This document shows positions 1-5,405 of a stretch of 5,405 bases of DNA, piece by piece. Both the position numbers and the translations under genes were made by a program. The notes below the pieces were generated by a model. The model did not search any database and was not told the DNA's origin. It saw only the letters and a list, made by a program, of their open reading frames with translations. Location of the stretch: contig JAEEYN010000124.1 of NCBI GenBank assembly GCA_016288175.1, positions 1-5,405 on the forward strand. Direction: 5' to 3'. Source of the DNA: Bacillota bacterium. Its GTDB lineage: Bacteria; Bacillota; Clostridia; Christensenellales; CAG-138. Every line of letters starts with the position of its first letter. Position 1 is the stretch's first letter.

Positions 1-1980
1 ATCCCAACGATCGAACACTTCGTTCTCGATCGGAGAAACCGGAGGTTCGGGTGCGATTGCCGCAGCACCTTCCTCGACCTGCTGTTCGGAGATTACGGTT
101 TCCATATCCCAACCGTAGAAACGCACCGTGTAGTAGGTGGGTTCGACCGGCTCCGGAGCGGAAACATACTTATAAATATAGATCGCAGTCGCGTTCTGTG
201 AGGTCGTGTACCTCCGGCCGGCATTGGTATCGCCGGAGGAATAGGAGAGGTAGTAGTAACCGTCGGTGTCGACCTGGTTGTTGAAGGCCTTGTCGCTCTG
301 GTAGAGCCACGCGACTCCGGTGTTGGAGGGGTAGAGGTACTGAGCAGAGTCAAGCCCCATGTACTTGCCGTTGCCGACATTCTGCCAGGTATAACCGGCG
401 GATGCGCTGCCCTGGGGGATCCAGGTGATCGCATCGGCGTTGACGCTCGCGGCGAGAGTCAGGGTATCGTCGCTGTTGACGGTGACCGCAACAGTGTTCA
501 GATAGTGGTTGCTGCTGACGATCGAGTTGCCGACGGCATAACCGGTGGTGCCGCTGATCGAACCGCTGTCAACGATGATGTACCTTTCTCCGACTTCGAC
601 TTCATCAACAAGCATCCAGCCTTCGAAATCCGTAACGGTGACGGTCGCGGTGCAGCTGAGATCGGCATTTGCAATGTTGTCGTGGACGTTCGCAGTGATA
701 GTTGCGGTGCCTTCGCGTACGCCGAGAACGGTATTGCCGTTGATCGCGGCGACGTTCGGGTTGGAGCTTACGAATTCAACGGTGTAATCGGCGCTGTAAG
801 GAGTTACGCTCAGGCGGAGCGTGGCGCTGTTGCCGGTATAAAGCTCAACATCGTTGAGAGAAAGGCTCTCGATGGGTTCGGGATCACCATCGCCGAAGAG
901 CAGCCAGGTGCAGTTGACGGTCTGCGCTGCGTCGGGATTGGAGGGGAAGGGATCGACGGGGCTCATCATGATCGGGTAAGCGTCGCCGTGAGGATCGGGG
1001 ATGCCCCACTGTGCGACCATCGCGTTGTAGGATTCAGCGGCGGTCTCACCGTTCTTCATATGGGTCCAGAAGGTTGCTTCGTATTTATAGTCGCCCGCGA
1101 AAGTGACGCTCTGGGAATAGCCGTAAACGGCGCCTGCGCCGGCCTCAAGCAGAGCGTAACCGGTGGTGCCCTGACCCTGGCGCTTCATGCCTTCGCAGAT
1201 CGCCATCCAGACAAAGCAGTTGGAAAGCTGGGTGGTGATGTGGTTCTGGATATAGCGTCCGTCGATGAATGCGGCGCTGCCGGAGCTGACAGCCCAGCCG
1301 TTGCTGTAGTCCTGCTGAGTGATGCCGGAATTGGTGGTCAGGCAGAGGTAGGAAGAAGTTCCGCTCTGGGTGCCGTGACTGTCGAAGATAACGACGCCCT
1401 TATCCGGGAAGTTCTGCGCGATGGCGGGGCCGGTCGCGCCGGTGCTCTGGAGCAGGGTATAGGTGCCTCCGGTCGCGTTGGCGATGGACTGCGCCTCGTT
1501 CTTATACTGGTCGGTGAAGCTGCTGTCCTGGCCGTAGTAGGGACCAATCAGAAATACGTTCGGGGATTCCGCGCTGCGGGTCGCGGACTTGCCGCTGCCG
1601 GGGACAACGATCATGGTCTCGGTCACAGGCTCGCAGTTCGTATCGAGCTCGTTGCGAAGACGGTAATTGTACGCGCAGTACATGCCGTCGACGGTGAAGA
1701 AGAAACCGTCCTTCGTGAAATCGGAGAAACCGTCGGCGTCAACGGCTTCGATGTTCAGAGCCGTTTCATAGACGGCTTTGATAACATCCTTGCGGTTCAT
1801 GCCCGAAGCGATCGCTTCGGCTTCGACCGCATCGAGAACGGCCCAGGTGTTGTCAAGCGTGCGCATTGCTTTCGCTTCGCTTGCCGCGGCGGCGATCTCT
1901 TCCGCGAAGGAAGCGACCGGAACTGCGGCGAGCACGAGCACAAGAGCGAGCACGGCTGCAAAGAGTTTGCGGATCTTCAT
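1..1980 (-). CDS. Secreted multidomain caspase-fold (CHAT/C25-like) protein, C-terminus cut by window edge
   Basis: The reading frame is open from ATG at 1980 down to position 1 (660 codons, no stop), preceded by AGGAGGAG at 1985-1992. Residues 1-26 form a signal peptide (MKIRK, hydrophobic core, ASFA before EE), so the protein is exported. Residues about 140-330 look like a clan CD caspase fold: hydrophobic strand VVIFDSHG (His202), strand FVWMAICEGM (Cys262), then LLEAGAGAVYGYSQSV and an FWxxMKNGETAAESYNAM helix, the order seen in CHAT and C25 domains. The His-Cys spacing of 60 fits clan CD. The residue before Cys262 is Ile rather than the usual small residue, and Cys255 is nearby, so activity is unproven. 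Residues 369-450 resemble a Big_2 Ig domain (SSNPNVAAINGNTV, GTATITANV). Residues 454-606 are an adhesin-like beta domain without a name I know (NVGNGKYMG, YYYLSYSSG, AIYIYKYV). Residues 616-660 begin an InlB/Flg_new repeat (YTVRFYGWD to FDRWD). The missing C-terminus could hold more repeats or a cell-wall anchor. Protease function is inference; domain order is seen. Confidence 0.88.
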   Translation of the reverse strand, partial: MKIRKLFAAVLALVLVLAAVPVASFAEEIAAAASEAKAMRTLDNTWAVLDAVEAEAIASGMNRKDVIKAVYETALNIEAVDADGFSDFTKDGFFFTVDGMYCAYNYRLRNELDTNCEPVTETMIVVPGSGKSATRSAESPNVFLIGPYYGQDSSFTDQYKNEAQSIANATGGTYTLLQSTGATGPAIAQNFPDKGVVIFDSHGTQSGTSSYLCLTTNSGITQQDYSNGWAVSSGSAAFIDGRYIQNHITTQLSNCFVWMAICEGMKRQGQGTTGYALLEAGAGAVYGYSQSVTFAGDYKYEATFWTHMKNGETAAESYNAMVAQWGIPDPHGDAYPIMMSPVDPFPSNPDAAQTVNCTWLLFGDGDPEPIESLSLNDVELYTGNSATLRLSVTPYSADYTVEFVSSNPNVAAINGNTVLGVREGTATITANVHDNIANADLSCTATVTVTDFEGWMLVDEVEVGERYIIVDSGSISGTTGYAVGNSIVSSNHYLNTVAVTVNSDDTLTLAASVNADAITWIPQGSASAGYTWQNVGNGKYMGLDSAQYLYPSNTGVAWLYQSDKAFNNQVDTDGYYYLSYSSGDTNAGRRYTTSQNATAIYIYKYVSAPEPVEPTYYTVRFYGWDMETVISEQQVEEGAAAIAPEPPVSPIENEVFDRWD

Positions 1981-2059
1981 TTTACTCCTCCTGATGAATA
2001 TTCTCCGCCCCGTTTTCCACCGTAAAAGGCGAACGGCGGGGCAGAACTTTAACTTCTTT

Positions 2060-2089
2060 ATTATATTGCAAAGCATTACCGCCCGTCAA
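2060..2089 (-). promoter_or_regulatory. Sigma-A promoter of the secreted caspase-fold gene
   Basis: On the minus strand TTGACG (2089-2084) is followed after 18 bases by TATAAT (2065-2060). An A-rich tract sits just upstream of the -35 (T-rich on the plus strand at about 2097-2109), like an UP element. Transcription would start near 2053, giving an untranslated leader of about 70 nt with GC-rich segments (CCCCGCC and GGGGCGG) that could pair weakly, ahead of the AGGAGGAG ribosome binding site. Confidence 0.8.
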
Positions 2090-2209
2090 TTGTACAGTTT
2101 TGTTTTTTCTTGGGTATGTTCGCTTTGATTTTTGCGGAGGAACGAAGACGAAGCATGCAACAGCTTGAAAAATATAATCTCAAATATTCCAAAATAACGG
2201 GATTTTCTC

Positions 2210-2238
2210 TTGACATTTGCCTTCGGTTTCAATATAAT
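2210..2238 (+). promoter_or_regulatory. Consensus sigma-A promoter of rplM-rpsI
   Basis: TTGACA at 2210-2215 and TATAAT at 2233-2238 are separated by exactly 17 bases, a perfect housekeeping consensus. The upstream 2161-2208 is A/T-rich and may act as an UP element. Such strength suits a ribosomal protein operon. The predicted start is near 2245, leaving about 100 nt of leader before rplM. Confidence 0.9.
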
Positions 2239-2244
2239 AGCGCT

Positions 2245-2345
2245 TGTGCTTTGCTTATGGTGGAGGATTGCGGTCACCAGCCCCGTCCGTTGTCGGAAAT
2301 CTTAGCAAAAAATAAGAAATTCAACATACCTTTGGAGGACATGGC
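2245..2345 (+). promoter_or_regulatory. rplM mRNA leader, possible L13 autoregulatory leader
   Basis: This is the roughly 100-nt untranslated stretch between the predicted transcription start and the L13 start codon. It can form small helices: TGGTG 2258-2262 with CACCA 2275-2279, TCCG 2286-2289 with CGGA 2294-2297, and TCTTA 2300-2304 with TAAGA 2313-2317. L13 leaders that allow feedback by the ribosomal protein are known in Firmicutes, and the position fits, but I cannot confirm the family motif by eye. The ribosome binding site GGAGG is at 2334-2338. Confidence 0.4.
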
Positions 2346-2783
2346 ATGAAAAGCTATATGGCAAAAGCAGAGACCATGGAGCGCAAGTGGTACATCGTTG
2401 ATGCAGAGGGCATGGTGCTCGGCCGTCTCGCATCCCAGGTTGCCGCGATTCTCCGTGGAAAACATAAACCGATCTTCACTCCCCATGTGGACTGCGGTGA
2501 TCACGTTATCATCATCAATGCAGACAAGGTCGTCATGACCGGCCGCAAGCTGGATGAGAAGATCTACTATCATCACACCGGTTATCCCGGCGGACTGAAG
2601 ATGACTAAGTATCGTGAGCTCCTCGAGAAGAAGCCCGAATTCGCGGTCTATGAAGCGATCCGCCGCATGATGCCGAAGGGCCCCCTCGGCAGCCAGATGC
2701 TCACCAAGCTCCGCGTTTACCGCGGCAGCGAAGCTGAACATAAACATGACGCCCAGAAGCCCGAAGTTCTCGTGCTCAAATAA
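2346..2783 (+). CDS. rplM: 50S ribosomal protein L13
   Basis: L13 is an early-assembling 23S rRNA-binding protein of the large ribosomal subunit. The 145-residue product has the family hallmarks in order: ERKWYIVDAEGMVLGRLAS (12-30), LRGKHKPIFTPHVDCGDHV with IIINADKV (36-61), YYHHTGYPGGLK, RRMMPKGPLG, and a C-terminal VYRGSE...HDAQKPEVL. Length matches the Bacillus protein. The start at 2346 is chosen because GGAGG (2334-2338) lies 7 bases upstream and MKSYMAK-type N-termini are common in Clostridia. ATG 2341 is too close to the ribosome binding site and hits a stop after two codons; ATG 2358 is possible but farther away. Compared with the B. subtilis sequence as I recall it, two extra residues (AE) appear in the VYRGSE-H-H loop. 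It is co-transcribed with rpsI, 20 bases downstream. Confidence 0.98.
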   Translation: MKSYMAKAETMERKWYIVDAEGMVLGRLASQVAAILRGKHKPIFTPHVDCGDHVIIINADKVVMTGRKLDEKIYYHHTGYPGGLKMTKYRELLEKKPEFAVYEAIRRMMPKGPLGSQMLTKLRVYRGSEAEHKHDAQKPEVLVLK

Positions 2784-2803
2784 TAGGGAAGGAGAATAAA
2801 ACC

Positions 2804-3202
2804 ATGGCAGCTACCACTCAGTATCTCGGAACCGGCAGGCGTAAGAGCTCCGTTGCCCGCGTTCGTCTCGTTCCCGGCACCGGCGCTATCACCGTCAACA
2901 AGCGCGACCTCGACGATTATTTCGGATATGAAACCCTGAAGATGATCGTTCGCGCTCCCCTCGTTCTGACCGAAACCCTCGGCAAGTTCGACGTGATCGT
3001 CAACGTCTACGGCGGCGGTTACACCGGACAGGCGGGTGCGATCCGTCACGGCATTTCCCGCGCTCTTCTCGATGTCGACGCGCAGGAATACCGTCTGGCC
3101 CTCAAGAAGGCCGGCTTCCTGACCCGTGACCCCCGCATGAAGGAGAGGAAAAAGTACGGCCTCAAGGCAGCCCGTCGTGCTCCTCAGTTCAGCAAGCGTT
3201 AA
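2804..3202 (+). CDS. rpsI: 30S ribosomal protein S9
   Basis: S9 is a small-subunit protein whose basic C-terminal tail reaches the P-site tRNA. The 132-residue product shows GTGRRKSSVARVRL near the N-terminus, the GGGYTGQAGAIRHGISRAL core (about 71-89), and the basic tail RDPRMKERKKYGLKAARRAPQ ending in the invariant SKR. Length and sequence are ordinary for the family. AAGGAG (2789-2794) lies 9 bases before the ATG. It follows rplM by 20 bases in the conserved rplM-rpsI order and is closed by the terminator at 3222-3255. Confidence 0.99.
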   Translation: MAATTQYLGTGRRKSSVARVRLVPGTGAITVNKRDLDDYFGYETLKMIVRAPLVLTETLGKFDVIVNVYGGGYTGQAGAIRHGISRALLDVDAQEYRLALKKAGFLTRDPRMKERKKYGLKAARRAPQFSKR

Positions 3203-3221
3203 TCGGGAATTCAAATCATCA

Positions 3222-3255
3222 AAAAACTCCGGAACCTTTTGGCTCCGGAGTTTTT
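3222..3255 (+). terminator. Intrinsic terminator of rplM-rpsI
   Basis: AAAAACTCCGGA (3222-3233) is a perfect 12-base complement of TCCGGAGTTTTT (3244-3255). The loop region includes a further CC/GG pair around TTTT, and the right arm ends in the T run. It begins 19 bases after the rpsI stop. The A run on the left arm means it could also stop transcription from the other strand. Confidence 0.93.
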
Positions 3256-3319
3256 CGTTTGTAAAAGACGGCGAATCTCCGATGCTTCGACTGGGAACGC
3301 CGGTTGCGCGTCAGAGCTA

Positions 3320-3348
3320 TGGACATTTTCCCTCAGGCGAAGTATAAT
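3320..3348 (+). promoter_or_regulatory. Sigma-A-like promoter of the propeller/amidohydrolase unit
   Basis: TGGACA (3320-3325, five of six consensus bases) and TATAAT (3343-3348) are 17 bases apart. Transcription would start near 3355, giving a short leader of about 33 nt that carries GGAGG at 3374-3378. The upstream stretch 3256-3319 shows nothing beyond a weak CGGCG/CGCCG pair. Confidence 0.75.
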
Positions 3349-3387
3349 CAATAATATCAAACTCGTCTACAACGGAGGAAGACTTCT

Positions 3388-5022
3388 GTGGGAATGACTT
3401 ACAGCACGCTTCATTTGTACGGCGTTGAAAAGCCTGCGTTGATACCGCTGCTTGCGCCGGAGGATATTCTGCGGGAGCAGAACGAACCGTGGCTGAGCGT
3501 AGTGCCGCCGCATGATCCGGATTCCGAGCAAAGACTTGAAAAAATAGCCAAATGCCTTACAAAACAAGACGAGAAGGCCGCCGCACTGCTGTTCTTTTAT
3601 TTTGACGATGATTTTTTCCGCTGCGGTCTCTACAGAAACGGCAAGAGGGCCGCGTCCATGGCAAGCAGCGATACTTGGATGAAGCTCGCAAAGCAGCTCG
3701 ACCTGTTATTCCCGGACGAGACGCCGTCCAAAGCGCTTCGTTATGCACCGAAGTGCAGCGATCTCGAAGAGCAGCTCTCACTTTTTGAGGAAACCGTCGG
3801 GACGGCGTTTTTCGATATCCCGGAGGAGGAACCGCGCCTCGTGATGCGCTCGGATAAGACCCTTGGGGAGATCAAGGCGAGGGAAACAGAGCTGAAGAAA
3901 CGCCCGAATCGATTCAAACTCACGGAGCTGCCGCCGGAGCAGTGGCCGGAGGATCTGAGGATCCGCGAAGCGCTTTTGAAAAAGCGCCGTCCGGAATGGC
4001 GGGAATATGACCTTTCAACGCTGCTGTTCGCCGATGATATGAAGGATTACCGCATTCCGGGCGGTGAAGGAGCCGTCGGTTATCCTTTCTTCGGAGGCGG
4101 GAATTTTCGGAAAAATTTGCTCTTGTACGACCCCAAAACCGGCGAGCACAGGCGGATCGGACCGCTGCAGGAGGACCTGCGCCGCGCCGTATGGCAAATG
4201 AAAAACGGCGGTCTTGTAGTGTTGTCAGCCCGGGATGTTAAAGAGGTTGAAACGGAAAACGGCCGCTGGGCCGGCGGAGGGAAAGACGGGCTGAGTTTCA
4301 TCGACCCCGACGGGACGGAGCGCCGGCGCTTCGAGCCGGTGATCAGTCGGCATCAGAATCTCCTGTATGCCGGCACCACGGCAAACGGCGTCGTGACGCT
4401 GTTTGCCCCGGGTATCAACGCGCTGAAGGCCGACACTCTGTTTTTGCAGATAGATGGCGAAACGGGCGAATTGCTGCGCTCCCACAGCGTTCCGGCAGAG
4501 GACGCCGTGCATGCGCTGATATACGTAAAAGGGATGCACGCTTTCGTGTACTGCAGGCGCAATGAGAATGAGCTCGTCATCCTGAACGAAGAGCTGGAGG
4601 AAACTAAGCGTCTCCGAAACTACGGCGGATTCTATGAATTCAACGGCGACGATCTTTTCCGCGGCAGCACAGTTTGGCAATACAATTACAATAAGACAAT
4701 AAACCTGTTCGATCTGCGTGACGGGACGAACAGCGAGATCCGTCTTGAAGTCCCGGCTTTTCCGCTTACAATACTGCCGGACGGTCGGATCCTCGGAGTA
4801 AACGAAAAGCAGAACATTCTGACTGTATTCGACGGGGACGGCGCCGTGATCGCGCGCTGCAAGGTGCCGGGGAGGCTGCGGCACGTGTTTGCGGAAGACG
4901 GCAGGATCTGCATTTCGGAACTGCGAGGGCTGGATACGCACGGCTTTATTTACGATGAACTGTTCGATGAAACCTCAACTCACGTCTGGCGATTGGATCC
5001 CGCCGAACCGATAATACGATGA
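3388..5022 (+). CDS. Hypothetical protein with C-terminal beta-propeller-like domain
   Basis: I do not recognise this 544-residue protein by name. No signal peptide or membrane segment is visible, so it is probably cytoplasmic. Residues 1-150 look alpha/beta, with an ALLFFYFDDDFF strand, an LYRNGK turn and a DLEEQLSLFEETVG helix. Residues 150-205 are charged and helical, rich in Lys, Arg and Glu. From about 215 to the end there are repeated strand-turn-strand units: LLLYDPKTGEHRRI (244), LSFIDPDGTERRRF (302), LFLQIDGETGELLR (351), LVILNEELEETKRL (396), INLFDLRDGTNSEI (438), LTVFDGDGAVIARC (478) and HVWRLDPAE (532). They recur every 40-58 residues, as in a six- or seven-bladed PQQ/WD40-like propeller. 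The GTG start at 3388 is preferred because GGAGG (3374-3378) is 9 bases away; ATG 3394 would be 15 away. Its stop overlaps the next gene by ATGA. Codon use is less biased than in the ribosomal genes. A binding or sensing role is inference only. Confidence 0.85.
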   Translation: MGMTYSTLHLYGVEKPALIPLLAPEDILREQNEPWLSVVPPHDPDSEQRLEKIAKCLTKQDEKAAALLFFYFDDDFFRCGLYRNGKRAASMASSDTWMKLAKQLDLLFPDETPSKALRYAPKCSDLEEQLSLFEETVGTAFFDIPEEEPRLVMRSDKTLGEIKARETELKKRPNRFKLTELPPEQWPEDLRIREALLKKRRPEWREYDLSTLLFADDMKDYRIPGGEGAVGYPFFGGGNFRKNLLLYDPKTGEHRRIGPLQEDLRRAVWQMKNGGLVVLSARDVKEVETENGRWAGGGKDGLSFIDPDGTERRRFEPVISRHQNLLYAGTTANGVVTLFAPGINALKADTLFLQIDGETGELLRSHSVPAEDAVHALIYVKGMHAFVYCRRNENELVILNEELEETKRLRNYGGFYEFNGDDLFRGSTVWQYNYNKTINLFDLRDGTNSEIRLEVPAFPLTILPDGRILGVNEKQNILTVFDGDGAVIARCKVPGRLRHVFAEDGRICISELRGLDTHGFIYDELFDETSTHVWRLDPAEPIIR

Positions 5023-5405
5023 AAACGATTTATTTTAACGGAAAAGTTTATACCGGAGCTCTGCCGCTCGTTTCCGCTTTCGCTGTTGAAAACGGACGCT
5101 TTACAGCAGTCGGAAACGATGAAGAGATAATGAAAACATCCGAAATCGGGGATAAGCGCATCGACCTCGGCGGACGCTTCGTCTGCGCCGGGTTCAATGA
5201 TTCCCACATGCATCTTGTGAATTTCGGGCAGGTGCTTTCCGCCGCGCCGCTTGCAAAGCATACTGGAAGCCTTGCGGAAGTTATCGCCTGCATGAAGGCG
5301 CACCTTGCGGAGCATCCTCCGAAAGCGGGGCAGTGGCTCACCGGCCGCGGCTGGAATCAGGATTATTTTTCGGATGTTAAGCGGATGCCCAACCGTTTCG
5401 ACCTC
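5019..5405 (+). CDS. YtcJ-like metal-dependent amidohydrolase, N-terminal part only
   Basis: The frame is open from ATG 5019 to the window edge (129 codons). The sequence fits the amidohydrolase superfamily, Amidohydro_3/YtcJ type: an N-terminal beta segment (IYFNGKVYTG, AFAVENGRFTAVG), the linker IDLGGRFVCAGF, then the metal-binding DSHMHL (His63 and His65), and WLTGRGWNQDYF (106-117), a pattern typical of YtcJ-like enzymes. These usually hydrolyse C-N bonds of small substrates in the cytoplasm; the substrate cannot be told here. The remaining metal ligands (Lys or carboxylated Lys, two His, Asp) lie beyond the window. The ATG shares ATGA with the stop of the propeller gene, and no good ribosome binding site precedes it, so translation is probably coupled. 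Confidence 0.9.
   Translation, partial: MKTIYFNGKVYTGALPLVSAFAVENGRFTAVGNDEEIMKTSEIGDKRIDLGGRFVCAGFNDSHMHLVNFGQVLSAAPLAKHTGSLAEVIACMKAHLAEHPPKAGQWLTGRGWNQDYFSDVKRMPNRFDL

Noticed and set aside
505..2025. A 506-codon open frame on the plus strand opposite the secreted protein gene
   Set aside because: It is the antisense shadow of a gene with strong codon bias. Its translation has no recognisable domain or ribosome binding site, while the minus-strand frame has a signal peptide, known domains, promoter and ribosome binding site.
2165..2178. TTGAAA next to TATAAT upstream of the rplM promoter
   Set aside because: The two boxes are only about two bases apart, so they cannot form one promoter; the region is better read as A/T-rich upstream DNA.
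2110..2349. A 79-codon plus-strand frame across the intergenic region
   Set aside because: It starts upstream of and runs through the rplM promoter, so most of it would not be transcribed from that promoter. GGAGG at 2136-2140 is 14 bases from ATG 2155. Only the part from 2257 is kept as a tentative leader ORF.
2274..3214. Minus-strand frames opposite rplM and rpsI
   Set aside because: These are antisense shadows of two certain ribosomal protein genes, without their own expression signals.
3269..3302. CGGCG/CGCCG inverted pair in the intergenic region
   Set aside because: Five base pairs around a 24-base loop, without a T run, is within chance expectation.
4225..4941. A 238-codon minus-strand frame opposite the propeller gene
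   Set aside because: It has no ribosome binding site or family resemblance, and the plus-strand frame carries regular propeller repeats with promoter and start signals.

Overview
The window looks like a chromosomal segment of a Gram-positive, Clostridia-type bacterium (Firmicutes/Bacillota). The evidence is the L13 and S9 protein sequences, the rplM-rpsI gene pair, strong GGAGG ribosome binding sites, near-consensus sigma-A promoters, and a secreted protein built from modules typical of gut Clostridia (Big_2-like and InlB/Flg_new-like repeats). The closest genus cannot be read from this sequence alone.

Layout. Positions 1-1980 (minus strand) hold the first 660 codons of a large secreted protein that runs off the left edge. 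It has a signal peptide, a caspase-fold (CHAT/C25/clostripain-like, clan CD) domain with a candidate His202/Cys262 dyad, a Big_2-like Ig domain, an unnamed adhesin-like domain and an InlB-type repeat cut by the window edge. Its promoter lies at 2060-2089. Positions 2090-2209 are an A/T-rich spacer between this promoter and a divergent, perfect-consensus promoter at 2210-2238, which drives the ribosomal protein operon rplM (L13, 2346-2783) - rpsI (S9, 2804-3202). That operon has a leader of about 100 nt and ends in a strong intrinsic terminator at 3222-3255.

A third promoter (3320-3348) starts a second plus-strand unit. Its first gene (3388-5022) encodes a 544-residue cytoplasmic protein I do not recognise by name, with an alpha/beta N-terminal half and a beta-propeller-like C-terminal half. 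It overlaps by ATGA the start of a YtcJ-like metal-dependent amidohydrolase (5019 to beyond the right edge).

Functionally there are three independent units: an exported surface or secreted caspase-like protein, a housekeeping ribosomal operon, and a translationally coupled propeller/amidohydrolase pair of unknown substrate. The least described parts are the secreted caspase-fold protein and the propeller protein. No RNA genes, CRISPR arrays, insertion sequences or phage genes were seen.
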